64,000 nucleotides of DNA from Methylophilales bacterium LSUCC0135 (GCA_001704575.1 MCAW01000001.1:16008-80007), one strand, 5' to 3'; positions 46,890 through 55,598 are shown, counted from the first letter of the stretch. Translations and numbers: made by a program. The notes: generated by a model from the sequence alone, not told the origin.

Positions 46890-47264
46890 ATGATTGAAAT
46901 TACACATTATTTGCATACCGGCTTGATCATTTCCGATCTTGCCAGATCTAGGGCTTTTTATGAGGGGCTGCTCGGTCTCAAGCCAGATCCCAAGCGTCCG
47001 GAACGCGAGTTCGCCGGCGTCTGGTATGACATCGGCCCCAACCAGATTCATCTGATGGAAGTCGATAACCCTTATGCAGGGGTGCAGCGGCCGGCGCATG
47101 GCGGCCGTGATATTCACCTGGCCATGCACGTCAGGAGTCTGGATGCCGTCGTCGAGGCGCTCGAAGCCGCCGGTATCCCATACAGCAAGAGCAAGTCCGG
47201 CCGCGCTGCGCTGTTCTGCCGCGATCCGGACGGCAATGCGCTGGAATTTTCGCAAATCGAATAA
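46890..47264 (+). CDS. VOC family protein (glyoxalase/bleomycin-resistance fold)
   Basis: A 124-residue vicinal-oxygen-chelate protein. Candidate metal ligands occur at His in THYLHTGLII, Glu/His in IHLMEV, His in DIHLAMHV and Glu in GNALEFSQIE. The C-terminal CRDPDGNALEF is the common family signature. Members include glyoxalase I, dioxygenases and epimerases; the sequence does not decide which. It is 15 bases before the SbtA-type transporter. Confidence 0.85.
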   Translation: MIEITHYLHTGLIISDLARSRAFYEGLLGLKPDPKRPEREFAGVWYDIGPNQIHLMEVDNPYAGVQRPAHGGRDIHLAMHVRSLDAVVEALEAAGIPYSKSKSGRAALFCRDPDGNALEFSQIE

Positions 47265-47279
47265 GGGAGTATCGCTGGA

Positions 47280-48233
47280 TTGATTTTCGATGTTATCATT
47301 CTGTTTTTTCTGCTCGGCGTTTTTGCCCGGCTGGTCAAGTCCGACCTGCGCCTGCCGGAAGCCCTCTACGAGACGCTGTCCATTTACCTGTTGCTAGCAA
47401 TCGGGCTCAAAGGTGGTCTTGAGCTATCAAAGCAACCGGTGCTGCAGCTGGTGCCGGAGGTGCTGGCTGCGATTACGCTGAGTTTCCTCATCCCGTTTCT
47501 GCTGTTTCCGCTGTTGCGCCTGCTCAAGCTGTCGGTCGCCGACAGCGCTTCGATCGGCGCCCATTTCGGCTCGGTCAGCGTGGTGACTTTTGCGGTCGTC
47601 ACTGCCGCGTTGATGCGCGCAGGCATTCCCTACGAAGAGCATGCTGCGCTCTGGGTGGCGGTGATGGAGGTGCCGGGGATCGTCGCAGGTGTGCTGATCG
47701 CCAAGCTGTTCGCGGAGAAACAGCAGGGCAACGAGAGCAAACCGCAGTGGGGTGGTCTCGTGCATGACGTGTTCTTCGGCAAAAGCGTTCTGTTGCTGAT
47801 CGGCGGCCTAGTCATCGGTTATATCGGCGGCGTTGAAGGCACGCAACCGATTAAAGCCTTGTTCGTCGATCCGTTCAAGGGCGTGCTGGCACTCTTTCTG
47901 CTTGAACTCGGTCTTGTTGCCGGCGGGCATCTCGCGCTACTGCGGCAATACGGCCTGCGCGTGATCCTGATCGGTGTCAGCATACCGCCGGTGCTGGCGC
48001 TGGCCGGTATGGCTACCGGCATGCTGCTTGAACTGTCGGCCGGCGGTGTTGCCGTGCTGGCGACGCTGGCGGCCAGCGCCAGCTATATCGCGGCACCGAC
48101 TGCCATGCGTATCGCGGTGCCGGAGGCCAATGCGGGCCTCTCGATCACTGTTGCACTGGGTGTTGTGTTTCCGTTCAATATTGTGTTTGGCATCCCCATT
48201 TATATCGGCATGGCCAGGTATGTTGCCGGTTGA
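47280..48233 (+). CDS. sbtA: SbtA-type sodium-dependent bicarbonate transporter
   Basis: A 317-residue membrane protein with about ten transmembrane helices, matching the SbtA/DUF897 family of Na+-dependent bicarbonate symporters first known from cyanobacteria. Recognisable parts are DLRLPEALYETLSIYLLLAIGLKGG, GSVSVVTFAVVTAALMRAGI and YIAAPTAMRIAVPEANAGLS. The start is TTG at 47280 with GGGAG shortly upstream. A PII-like gene follows 25 bases later, the SbtA-SbtB pairing. It should raise cytoplasmic bicarbonate, fitting an autotroph or a carboxylating metabolism; substrate is inferred from family. Confidence 0.87.
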   Translation: MIFDVIILFFLLGVFARLVKSDLRLPEALYETLSIYLLLAIGLKGGLELSKQPVLQLVPEVLAAITLSFLIPFLLFPLLRLLKLSVADSASIGAHFGSVSVVTFAVVTAALMRAGIPYEEHAALWVAVMEVPGIVAGVLIAKLFAEKQQGNESKPQWGGLVHDVFFGKSVLLLIGGLVIGYIGGVEGTQPIKALFVDPFKGVLALFLLELGLVAGGHLALLRQYGLRVILIGVSIPPVLALAGMATGMLLELSAGGVAVLATLAASASYIAAPTAMRIAVPEANAGLSITVALGVVFPFNIVFGIPIYIGMARYVAG

Positions 48234-48258
48234 TGCGATTGACCCCTGAGGAGAAACC

Positions 48259-48567
48259 ATGTCATTGAAAAAATTCCGTCGCGAACTGCTGGTGATCATT
48301 GCCGAGGCGACACTGGAAAAAATGCTGGCTGAAGATGTCAAAAGGCTGGGCGCACATGGCTACACTGTCACCGATGTGCGCGGCAGCGGTTCGCACGGGG
48401 TGCGCGAAGGCATCTGGGAGGCCGACCGCACCATACGCATGGAGATTCTCTGCGAATCGGCTGTAGCGAATGAAATCGCGACCCAGGTGATGACCAGATA
48501 TTCCAGTAACTACGGGCTCAGCCTTTATTTTTCTGAAGTCGATGTATTGCGGCCGGAAAAGTATTGA
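48259..48567 (+). CDS. PII-like regulator of the bicarbonate transporter (SbtB-like)
   Basis: A 102-residue PII-fold protein. The family signature GYTVTDVRGSGSHGVREG corresponds to the nucleotide-binding and T-loop base region of SbtB, and RMEILCESAVANEIATQVM to the second half. Cyanobacterial SbtB binds cAMP and adenine nucleotides and inhibits SbtA. The C-terminal redox extension with a CGPxGC motif seen in some SbtB proteins is absent here, so redox control is unlikely. GAGG upstream of the ATG. It ends the operon at a strong palindromic terminator. Confidence 0.85.
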   Translation: MSLKKFRRELLVIIAEATLEKMLAEDVKRLGAHGYTVTDVRGSGSHGVREGIWEADRTIRMEILCESAVANEIATQVMTRYSSNYGLSLYFSEVDVLRPEKY

Positions 48568-48591
48568 AGCCGGATGACTCACGGCATAAAT

Positions 48592-48621
48592 AAAAAGGCC
48601 CGGAATATTCCGGGCCTTTTT
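48592..48621. terminator. Bidirectional palindromic terminator
   Basis: A perfect 30-bp palindrome (aaaaaggcccggaat/attccgggccttttt) lies between the convergent SbtB-like gene and the parvulin gene. A GC-rich stem flanked by A and T runs allows termination from both sides. Confidence 0.93.
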
Positions 48622-48649
48622 CTATCGTGGTGACGAGAGCGAGAAAAGA

Positions 48650-49438
48650 TCAGTTGACGACGATCTTGGCTTTTGCGCGCAGGTCACTCAACACTTTTTC
48701 CAGCTGTTGCTGCTGAATCTGTTTCTGCAGGCCATCCTTGACCTTGTCATAGGCTGGCGGCTGTGCAGTGCGGATATCCTCGAGACGGATCACATGCCAG
48801 CCGAACTGGGTTTGTATCGGTGCTGCGGTCACACCACCGTTTTTGAGGCCGACAACGGCATCGCTGAAAGGCTTGACCATGCCGCCGGGTGAGAACCAGC
48901 CGAGATCACCGCCCTTGTCCTTGCTGCCCGGGTCGGTGGATTTTTCTTTCGCCAGTTTGTCGAAATTACCGCCTTTACCCAGTTGGGCAATGATGTCCTT
49001 GGCTTCCGTCTCGGTGCCGACCAGAATATGGCGCGCCTTATACTCCTTGTCACCCATATCAGCCTTGAGCTTTTCGTAGGCAGCCTTGGTGCTGGCTTCG
49101 CTCACTGGATTTTTCTTCATGTAATCCTGCAGATAGGTGTTGACCAGCAGTTCGCGGCGGCTGAGTTCTTCGCGCGCGAGAAAGTCAGGCTGCTTGTCGA
49201 GTTTAAGTCGTTGCGCTTCCTGGTAGATCAGCTCGCTGCTGATCAGTTTGTTAACGATCATTTCCTTGACATTGGCATCGACAGACTGGCCGCGTGCAGT
49301 GACATCCTTGCTGATATGGTCATAGAGCGATTGCTTGATGGGTTTGCCGTTGACGGTGGCGACATTGTCGGCAGCGATTGCGGGCAATGACAGGCTTAGT
49401 GCCGTCAGCGCGACCAGCGTACTTTTAATCAATTGCAT
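48650..49438 (-). CDS. Parvulin-type peptidyl-prolyl isomerase (exported)
   Basis: A 262-residue periplasmic foldase with a signal peptide (about 1-22) and an N-terminal SurA-like helical region (about 25-125). A single parvulin domain (about 130-225) contains KARHILVGTETEAKDIIAQL, GGDLGWFSPGGMVKPFSDA and FGWHVIRLEDI. It probably helps fold exported or outer-membrane proteins, alongside the cyclophilin at 39875. It leads to a C-terminal helical segment. Relatives include PrsA, SurA and PpiD; domain count favours a PpiC/PrsA-like protein. Confidence 0.92.
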   Translation of the reverse strand: MQLIKSTLVALTALSLSLPAIAADNVATVNGKPIKQSLYDHISKDVTARGQSVDANVKEMIVNKLISSELIYQEAQRLKLDKQPDFLAREELSRRELLVNTYLQDYMKKNPVSEASTKAAYEKLKADMGDKEYKARHILVGTETEAKDIIAQLGKGGNFDKLAKEKSTDPGSKDKGGDLGWFSPGGMVKPFSDAVVGLKNGGVTAAPIQTQFGWHVIRLEDIRTAQPPAYDKVKDGLQKQIQQQQLEKVLSDLRAKAKIVVN

Positions 49439-49463
49439 GGCGTATTCCTTGAGGGTTGGGTGG

Positions 49464-49727
49464 TTATGCTGCTTCGTCGCTGGCGAGCGCCCGGATACTG
49501 ATGGCGTGAATCTTCTGCGGCATCATGTCGGCAAGTGCTTGATAGACCAAGCGATGGCGCATTATCTGTGATTTGCCGCAAAATTGCGAGCTGACGATCA
49601 GCAGCTTGAAATGGCCGCCGCCGGTATTGCCGCTGTGACCAGCGTGAAACGCACTTTCATCTTCGAGTTCCAGCAGGCTGGGCGCCAGCGCCGCCAGTCG
49701 CTGACGGATTTCATCGGCGAGCGTCAT
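49464..49727 (-). CDS. bolA: BolA family protein
   Basis: An 87-residue BolA-fold protein. The conserved segments are ELEDESAFHAGHSG (with the His used for [2Fe-2S] sharing with monothiol glutaredoxins), GGHFKLLIVSSQFCGKS and RHRLVYQALADMM. BolA proteins act in iron-sulfur trafficking and stress response. The stop of yciI is three bases before its start, and the parvulin gene follows 25 bases later. Confidence 0.93.
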   Translation of the reverse strand: MTLADEIRQRLAALAPSLLELEDESAFHAGHSGNTGGGHFKLLIVSSQFCGKSQIMRHRLVYQALADMMPQKIHAISIRALASDEAA

Positions 49728-49730
49728 CGG

Positions 49731-50063
49731 TCAATCCAGCTCGATATCAGGCAGCACGGGCAATGCGGGCAGCGTTTTACGGAAAGGTTTGACCGTCACG
49801 CTGGCATAGACGCCGGCCTTGACGTAAGGATCAGTCTCGGCCCAGGTTTTAGCTGCATCCAGATTGGCGAAAGCAGCGATGATGAGGCTGCCGCTATAAC
49901 CTGCTGTACCGGGGTCTGTGCTGTCGATGGCGGGGAAGGGGCCGGCCAGCAGCAATCTGGCTTCGTCCTGCAGTTGTTGCAGCCGTGCCAGATGTTCAGG
50001 CCGTGCAGCCAGACGTTTTTCCAGGCTGTCAGGGGTGTCTTCGGCAATAATCGCGTACCACAT
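49731..50063 (-). CDS. yciI: YciI family protein
   Basis: A 110-residue ferredoxin-like fold protein of the YciI family: N-terminal [25 protein letters not shown], then [36 protein letters not shown]. The conserved His/Asp pair (PEHL and ETDPY) may form a catalytic or heme-related site in some members, but no reaction is established for this type. It lies in the usual yciB-yciI-bolA-parvulin set of betaproteobacteria. Confidence 0.92.
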   Translation of the reverse strand: MWYAIIAEDTPDSLEKRLAARPEHLARLQQLQDEARLLLAGPFPAIDSTDPGTAGYSGSLIIAAFANLDAAKTWAETDPYVKAGVYASVTVKPFRKTLPALPVLPDIELD

Positions 50064-50087
50064 GGCGTTTTCTCGATTGCGTTGGGG

Positions 50088-50627
50088 TTATTCTTCGTCC
50101 TTGACGATGATGTATTTGCTGATCATCAGGCTTTGGCCGACGATGAAGGCGAACATCAGAATCATGGTGCCGAACAGCTTGAAATTGACCCAGACTTCGG
50201 TGGTGAAATTGTAGGCGACAAACAGGTTGAGGCAACCGAGGAAGAGAAAAAAGGCCGCCCATGCGCCGTTCAGTTTGTTCCATACCTGATCCGGCATGCT
50301 GATCTGTTTTTCCATCATGGTGCGGATCAGATTCTTCTTGAAAATCATGCTGGCGACAGCCAGGCCCAGGCCGAACAGCCAGTAGAGCACGGTCGGTTTC
50401 CATTTGATGAAGGTTTCGTCATGCAGCAACAGGGTGGCGCCGCCGAACACGACGATGATGATGCCGCTGGCGATCAGCATGTTATCGACCTTGCCATGTC
50501 TGAACTTGACCCAGCCGATCTGTACGATGGTGGCTGCGATGGCGACTGCGGTGGCGACGTAGATGTCGTAGAACTTGAATGCTGCAAAAAACAGAATGAC
50601 GGGAAAGAGGTCGAACAGAAACTTCAT
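50088..50627 (-). CDS. yciB: Septation protein A / inner membrane protein YciB
   Basis: A 179-residue protein with about five transmembrane helices ([49 protein letters not shown]). It matches YciB/IspZ, which interacts with cell-division and elongation machinery and affects envelope integrity. The start at 50627 ([14 protein letters not shown]) is typical; a longer reading to 50693 is not. It is divergent from the PHP phosphoesterase. Confidence 0.93.
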   Translation of the reverse strand: MKFLFDLFPVILFFAAFKFYDIYVATAVAIAATIVQIGWVKFRHGKVDNMLIASGIIIVVFGGATLLLHDETFIKWKPTVLYWLFGLGLAVASMIFKKNLIRTMMEKQISMPDQVWNKLNGAWAAFFLFLGCLNLFVAYNFTTEVWVNFKLFGTMILMFAFIVGQSLMISKYIIVKDEE

Positions 50628-50704
50628 ATGATTATCCAGATTTGATGCTGTTGATTGGCCTGACGGCGGAACATCTTGCGATGTTGGATGCATGGTATTT
50701 TGCT

Positions 50705-51604
50705 ATGATTCCGGCTCTGTCACAAGATTCCACTGCCTTGACGAATTATTCCCACATCGATCTGCACAGCCATTCAAATGTTTCTGACGGCCTTTTGACG
50801 CCGGCAGAACTGGTGCAGCACGCCGCTGCGCACGGGCTCAAGGTGTTGGCGCTGACCGATCACGACGATGTCGCCGGGCTCGACGAGGCGCGGCAGGCTG
50901 CCGATGCGTGCGGGCTGCAATTGATCAACGGTGTCGAGATATCCGTCACCTGGCGCCGCCGCACGCTGCATATCGTCGGTCTTGGCATCGATCCGGAATA
51001 TCCGCCGTTGGTGGAGGGTCTGCGGCAGATTCGCGCCGGACGGCGGACCAGAGCCGAGGGAATGGCGGCCAGTTTGCAGAAAGCCGGCATAGAGGGCAGT
51101 CTCGAAGGCGCTTATCGTTATGCCAGAAAAGGCATCATCAGCCGCACGCATTTTGCCCGCTTTCTGATCGAGCAGGGCTATGCCAGCGAGATGCGCAAGG
51201 TGTTCAAACGTTATCTGGTCAAAGGCAAGCCCGGCTATTTCGAGCACCACTGGGCCAGTCTTGAAGACGCGTTGAGCTGGATCATCAATAGCGGCGGCAC
51301 GGCAGTCATCGCGCATCCCGGCCGTTATGATATGGGCCGGCCCAGCATGCTGGAGCTGATGGAAGAATTCCGCGCACTGGGCGGCAAGGCCATCGAGGTA
51401 GTGACCGGCAGCCACACGGAGGCGCAATATCAGGAGTTTGCCCGCCTCGCAAAAATGTTCGGTCTGCAAGCCTCGCAGGGTTCGGATTATCACGGACAGG
51501 GGCTAAGCTATATGGAAATGGGGCGCCTGCCGTCATTGCCCGCCGGCTGTGTGCCGGTCTGGCAGAATTGGCCGGCGCTTGCTGCCGCGCAGGAGCAGAA
51601 CTGA
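50705..51604 (+). CDS. rnm: PHP-domain phosphoesterase (RNase AM/YciV-like)
   Basis: A polymerase-and-histidinol-phosphatase (PHP) domain protein of about 299 residues. Metal-binding motifs are DLHSHSNVSDG, LALTDHDDVAGLDEA, a later HIVGLGID, AVIAHPGRYD and SQGSDYHG. The E. coli counterpart YciV/RNase AM matures 5' ends of rRNAs and degrades short nucleotides. The start is uncertain: ATG at 50705, TTG at 50738 (giving a compact N-terminus), or 50642 are possible, and none has a clear ribosome site. Its stop overlaps the yciO start, the same yciV-yciO pairing as in E. coli. Confidence 0.88.
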   Translation: MIPALSQDSTALTNYSHIDLHSHSNVSDGLLTPAELVQHAAAHGLKVLALTDHDDVAGLDEARQAADACGLQLINGVEISVTWRRRTLHIVGLGIDPEYPPLVEGLRQIRAGRRTRAEGMAASLQKAGIEGSLEGAYRYARKGIISRTHFARFLIEQGYASEMRKVFKRYLVKGKPGYFEHHWASLEDALSWIINSGGTAVIAHPGRYDMGRPSMLELMEEFRALGGKAIEVVTGSHTEAQYQEFARLAKMFGLQASQGSDYHGQGLSYMEMGRLPSLPAGCVPVWQNWPALAAAQEQN

Positions 51605-52233
51605 TGTCGCAATATTTCGTCATTCATCCGCAGGACCCTCAGCCCAGGCTGATTCATCAAGCGGTAGCCATACTCAACAACGGCGGCGTCATCGCTTATC
51701 CGACCGATTCTACCTATGCGCTGGGCTGTGTTCTGGGCGACACGGATGCGCAAAAGCGCATCCGCGACATTCGCGGCGTCGACGACAGGCACCATTTCAC
51801 CCTCGTTTGCCGCAACCTGACCGAGATCGGCAACTATGCCCAGCTCAACAATAGCCAGTTTCGCCTGCTGAAGGCCAATACCCCGGGCCAATATACCTTT
51901 CTGCTCAAGGCCACGCGCGAAGTGCCGCGCCGCCTGCAACACCCGAAACGCAGCACCATTGGTCTGCGCATTCCGCAGCATGCGGTGACGCAGGCCATGC
52001 TGGAGGCCTTGAATCAGCCTTTGCTCAGTATGACCCTGATGCTGCCCGGAGATGACGAGCCGCTCAATGAGGCCTGGCAGATTCGCGACCGGCTCGAACA
52101 TCAAATCGATCTGGTCATCGATGCCGGTGCCTGCGTGGCAGAGCCGACCACCGTGATCGATCTCACTGCCGATATGCCGCAGCTGATCCGGCGCGGTGCC
52201 GGCGACCCCGCGCCGTTCGGGATCGAAGACTGA
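51604..52233 (+). CDS. yciO: YciO/Sua5/YrdC family protein
   Basis: A 209-residue protein of the YrdC/Sua5 fold, which in TsaC/Sua5 makes threonylcarbamoyl-AMP for the t6A37 tRNA modification. The nucleotide-binding core reads GGVIAYPTDSTYALGCVLGD and RHHFTLVCRNLTEIGNYA, with the late KRSTIGLRIPQHA. YciO subfamily members are less active and their role is debated. The tcdA gene at 19733 acts on the same tRNA position. It overlaps the PHP gene stop by one base. Confidence 0.92.
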   Translation: MSQYFVIHPQDPQPRLIHQAVAILNNGGVIAYPTDSTYALGCVLGDTDAQKRIRDIRGVDDRHHFTLVCRNLTEIGNYAQLNNSQFRLLKANTPGQYTFLLKATREVPRRLQHPKRSTIGLRIPQHAVTQAMLEALNQPLLSMTLMLPGDDEPLNEAWQIRDRLEHQIDLVIDAGACVAEPTTVIDLTADMPQLIRRGAGDPAPFGIED

Positions 52234-52254
52234 ACACAGCAGATTGGAAAATTT

Positions 52255-52893
52255 ATGGAATTGACCCTGATACAGAAAATCGCCATCTATGCCTTGCCGG
52301 TGATTTTTGCCATTACCGTACACGAGGCCGCCCACGGGTATGTGGCGCGCTATTTCGGCGACATGACGGCCGAGCGGGAAGGCCGCATTACGCTCAATCC
52401 GCTCAATCACATCGACCCTATCGGCACCATCCTGGTCCCGGCGCTGACCATGATGCTGGGCGGTATCCTGTTCGGCTGGGCGAAACCGGTGCCGGTCGAT
52501 TTCGGTAAATTGCGCAACCCCAAGCGCAACATGCTGTGGGTGGCAGCTGCCGGCCCGGCTTCTAACCTGGTGATGGCGATTCTCTGGGGTCTGGTTTACA
52601 GTTTTTCCGCGCTGGCGCCTGCCGCCTTCGTAACGCCGCTGGGCTTCATGGCGCAGGCCGGCGTCATGATCAATGTCGTGTTGCTGGTGCTGAACCTGCT
52701 GCCCTTGCCGCCGCTGGATGGCGGTCGCATTGCGGTGAGCCTGCTGCCCAATCACCTCGCTTATCAGTTTTCCAGACTTGAACGCTTCGGCTTCATCATT
52801 CTGATCGTGCTGCTTTTTACCGGCGTGCTGGCGCAGATCATGATGCCGCTGATCCGCGGCATGCTCTGGCTGATCGGTCTGATCACCGCTTGA
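52255..52893 (+). CDS. M50-family site-2-type metalloprotease
   Basis: A 212-residue membrane zinc protease (YwhC/Rip-like, no PDZ domain). The metal motif is VHEAAHGYVARYFGD (HExxH, about residues 22-26) and the third ligand lies in LLPLPPLDGGRIAVSLLP. Six hydrophobic segments are visible. Such enzymes cleave transmembrane segments of substrates. No partner regulator is adjacent; the gene sits between yciO and trpS, a conserved position in betaproteobacteria. Confidence 0.92.
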   Translation: MELTLIQKIAIYALPVIFAITVHEAAHGYVARYFGDMTAEREGRITLNPLNHIDPIGTILVPALTMMLGGILFGWAKPVPVDFGKLRNPKRNMLWVAAAGPASNLVMAILWGLVYSFSALAPAAFVTPLGFMAQAGVMINVVLLVLNLLPLPPLDGGRIAVSLLPNHLAYQFSRLERFGFIILIVLLFTGVLAQIMMPLIRGMLWLIGLITA

Positions 52894-52897
52894 AGTT

Positions 52898-52926
52898 TTC
52901 TTGATCGGCTCGATTCTTCGTATAAT
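52898..52926 (+). promoter_or_regulatory. Candidate promoter of trpS
   Basis: A perfect TATAAT (52921-52926) sits 31 bases before the trpS ATG; at 17-base spacing the -35 would be TTCTTG (52898-52903), a weak match. TTGATC at 52901-52906 is better in sequence but only 14 bases away. Confidence 0.5.
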
Positions 52927-52957
52927 CACACTATCTTAATCATGGATTTTCATCACT

Positions 52958-54160
52958 ATGGCGGTTGAGCGCGTTTTATCCGGCATGCGTCCTACGGGCA
53001 GCCTGCATCTTGGACATTATCACGGGGTTCTGAAAAACTGGGTCAGGTTGCAACATGAGCACGAATGCCTGTTTTTTGTGGCCGACTGGCATGCGCTGAC
53101 CACCCATTACGACACCCCCGAGGTGATCGAGGAGAGCGTTTGGGAGATGGTGATCGACTGGCTCGCTGCCGGGGTCGATCCGGCCAATGCCACCATCTTC
53201 ATCCAGTCGCGCGTACCGGAACATGCCGAACTGCACACGCTCTTGTCGATGATTACCCCGTTGAGCTGGCTGGAGCGGGTGCCGACCTACAAGGATCAGC
53301 AGGAAAAACTTTCCAGCAAGGATCTCTCCACTTACGGGTTCCTCGGTTATCCGCTGCTGCAGAGCGCCGACATCCTGATTTATCGCGCCACCCAGGTGCC
53401 GGTCGGCGAGGACCAGATTCCGCACATTGAATTCACGCGTGAAATCGCGCGCCGGTTCAATCATATATACGGCAAGGACCCCGGCTTTGAGGAAAAGGCC
53501 GAAGCTGCCATCAAAAAACTGGGCAGCAAACGCGGCGCGCTGTATGAGGAAATGCGCACTGCTTTCCAGGAAAGCGGCGATGAAGAGGCGCTGGAAGCCG
53601 CCCGCGCCATGATCGAAGAGCAGCAGGGCTTGTCCATCGGCGACAAGGAACGCCTGCTTGGTTATCTCGAAGGCGGCGGCAAGATCATCCTGATCGAGCC
53701 GGAATACAAGTTGACGCCTGCTTCCAAAATGCCGGGGCTGGACGGTCAGAAGATGTCCAAATCCTACAACAACACTATTTCGATGCGCGAATCACCTGAT
53801 GCCGTGGCGAAGAAGATCAAGACCATGCCGACCGACCCGGCGCGTATCCGCCGCACCGACCCGGGCGACCCGGAAAAATGCCCGGTCTGGCAGTTGCATG
53901 AGGTTTATTCCGACGATGCGCGCAAGGAATGGGTACAGAGCGGCTGCAAATCAGCTGGTATCGGCTGTATCGAGTGCAAGCAGCCGGTCATCGATGCCGT
54001 GCTGGAAGAGCTGAAGCCGATCCAGGAGCGAGCCGCACAATACGCCGAAGACCCCACCCTGGTGAAGAATGTTGTCGCCGAAGGCTGCGAGCGGGCACGC
54101 AAGCTGGCGCGTGAAACCATGCGCGAAGTGCGTGAAGCGATGGGGCTCAACTACTCGTGA
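52958..54160 (+). CDS. trpS: Tryptophanyl-tRNA synthetase
   Basis: Class I aminoacyl-tRNA synthetase charging tRNA-Trp, 400 residues. The HIGH-type motif is HLGH (17-20) and the KMSKS motif is at 265-269. Compared with the common 334-residue type there is an insertion of about 65 residues (roughly 178-245), rich in Glu, Lys and Ala and probably helical. The cysteines in GIGCIECKQPV near the C-terminus could bind metal. Such long forms occur in betaproteobacteria, so it is not a fusion artefact. The stop overlaps the scpA start. Confidence 0.96.
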   Translation: MAVERVLSGMRPTGSLHLGHYHGVLKNWVRLQHEHECLFFVADWHALTTHYDTPEVIEESVWEMVIDWLAAGVDPANATIFIQSRVPEHAELHTLLSMITPLSWLERVPTYKDQQEKLSSKDLSTYGFLGYPLLQSADILIYRATQVPVGEDQIPHIEFTREIARRFNHIYGKDPGFEEKAEAAIKKLGSKRGALYEEMRTAFQESGDEEALEAARAMIEEQQGLSIGDKERLLGYLEGGGKIILIEPEYKLTPASKMPGLDGQKMSKSYNNTISMRESPDAVAKKIKTMPTDPARIRRTDPGDPEKCPVWQLHEVYSDDARKEWVQSGCKSAGIGCIECKQPVIDAVLEELKPIQERAAQYAEDPTLVKNVVAEGCERARKLARETMREVREAMGLNYS

Positions 54161-54939
54161 TCGTCCCGGCCTCTAGCGCGCGGATACACGGCGAGACGCT
54201 TGCGGAGCTGCCGCAGGACCTCTACATACCGCCGGACGCGCTGGAAGTCTATCTCGAAGCCTTCGAAGGCCCGCTTGACCTGCTGCTCTATCTTATCCGC
54301 AGGAACAATCTGAATATTCTCGATATCCCCATGGCTGAACTGACCCAGCAATACATGGCGTATGTGGAGAACATGCGTGCACAGAAGCTGGAACTGGCGG
54401 CCGATTATCTGCTGATGTCGGCCATGCTGATTGAAATCAAGTCGCGCATGTTGCTGCCCAAGCCGGCTGACATCGAGCAGGAAGAAGATCCCCGCGCCGA
54501 GCTGGTCAGACGCCTGATGGAATACGAAGCGATCAAGCTGGCGGCGCAGCGGCTGGATGAAATGCCGCAGGTCGGCCAGGAGATTATGGTGGCGCGCGTC
54601 TGGTATGAACAGATTGCCGAAACGCAGCCGCCGCAGATTTCGCTGGAAGACCTGATGGCGGCCTGGCAGGCGGTGCTGAAACGCGCCAGCCACTTCACGC
54701 ACCACAAGATCAGTCGTGAAGAGCTCTCGGTGCGCGAGCACATGAGTCAGATTCTGCGCACATTGAAACAGCACGGCATGCTGGAGTTTTCGGCGCTGTT
54801 CGATGTGGCTAACGACGGCTTGTCCAAGCTGGTCGTATGTTTTCTGGCAATTCTCGAACTGGCGCGTGAAGGTTTGCTGCTGATGACCCAGCAGGCCGCC
54901 TGTTCGCCGATTTATTTGCAGATCAATCAGTCAGAATGA
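54157..54939 (+). CDS. scpA: Segregation and condensation protein A
   Basis: Kleisin subunit of the SMC-ScpAB condensin, which compacts and segregates the chromosome. The 260-residue protein has the N-terminal family signature FEGPLDLLLYLIRRNNLNILDIPMAEL (about 35-61), LAADYLLMSAMLIEIKSRMLLP, and a C-terminal winged-helix that binds SMC heads. The start is GTG at 54157 overlapping the trpS stop. scpB follows after 46 bases. Confidence 0.95.
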   Translation: MIVPASSARIHGETLAELPQDLYIPPDALEVYLEAFEGPLDLLLYLIRRNNLNILDIPMAELTQQYMAYVENMRAQKLELAADYLLMSAMLIEIKSRMLLPKPADIEQEEDPRAELVRRLMEYEAIKLAAQRLDEMPQVGQEIMVARVWYEQIAETQPPQISLEDLMAAWQAVLKRASHFTHHKISREELSVREHMSQILRTLKQHGMLEFSALFDVANDGLSKLVVCFLAILELAREGLLLMTQQAACSPIYLQINQSE

Positions 54940-54985
54940 TCATTCTTGATAATCACGCGGAAAAATTACGCGGAAAAGTTTAAGC

Positions 54986-55576
54986 ATGGACGCATCCGAT
55001 CAACCATCAGAAAAGCAGCAGCCGGAAAATACCCAGGTCATGAAGCACATTCTGGAAGCTGCCCTGTTGACGGCTGCCGAGCCGCTTTCGCTCGATGACA
55101 TGCTGAAACTGTTCGATGGGCGCATGGAACCCGCCACGCTGCGCATGCTGCTGGATGAATTGAAGCAGGAATGGCAGCCGCAGGCCGCAAAAACCACCAT
55201 GGAACTGGTGCAGGTGGCGAGCGGCTGGCGCTTTCAGGCACGGGCCGAATATGTACCGTATCTGGCCAGGCTCAACCCGGAAAGACCGCAGCGTTACTCA
55301 CGCGCGGCGATGGAGACGTTGGCCATTATCGTCTACCGGCAACCGGTGACGCGCGGCGATATCGAGCAGATTCGCGGTGTCGCGGTCAATCCCAATATCA
55401 TGCGGGCATTGCAGGAACGCAACTGGATCGATATCGTCGGTCAGCGCGATGTGCCGGGGAGGCCGGCATTGTATGCGACCACCAAAACCTTTCTCGATGA
55501 TCTCAATCTGAAGTCGCTGGGCGATTTGCCGCCGATGGAAACCTTTACCCAGCAGGACATTCAACTCGAACTGTAA
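54986..55576 (+). CDS. scpB: Segregation and condensation protein B
   Basis: A 196-residue winged-helix protein that dimerises and binds ScpA in the SMC complex. The sequence has KHILEAALLTAAEPLSLDDML near the start, then RYSRAAMETLAIIVYRQPVTRGDIEQIRGV and LQERNWIDIVGQRDVPGRPALYATT. The N-terminus is slightly extended and polar. It is typical in position between scpA and rluB. Confidence 0.95.
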   Translation: MDASDQPSEKQQPENTQVMKHILEAALLTAAEPLSLDDMLKLFDGRMEPATLRMLLDELKQEWQPQAAKTTMELVQVASGWRFQARAEYVPYLARLNPERPQRYSRAAMETLAIIVYRQPVTRGDIEQIRGVAVNPNIMRALQERNWIDIVGQRDVPGRPALYATTKTFLDDLNLKSLGDLPPMETFTQQDIQLEL

Positions 55577-55582
55577 AACAAT

Positions 55583-55598
55583 ACCGGGTCAGCCCGGT
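55583..55598. other. Hairpin between scpB and rluB
   Basis: ACCGGG-tcag-CCCGGT can form a 6-bp stem with a tetraloop seven bases after the scpB stop. There is no T run, so it is a weak terminator or an RNA-processing/stability element. TATAAT at 55608-55613 follows and could start an rluB transcript, but no -35 is seen. Confidence 0.45.

Noticed and set aside
50697-50708. TATTTT/TATGAT before the PHP gene as a firm -10 element
   Set aside because: No -35 hexamer is found at proper spacing, and TATGAT overlaps one of the possible start codons, so it was not called.
51508-52929. A 473-codon open frame opposite yciO and the M50 protease
   Set aside because: Antisense to three conserved genes, with no recognisable domain.
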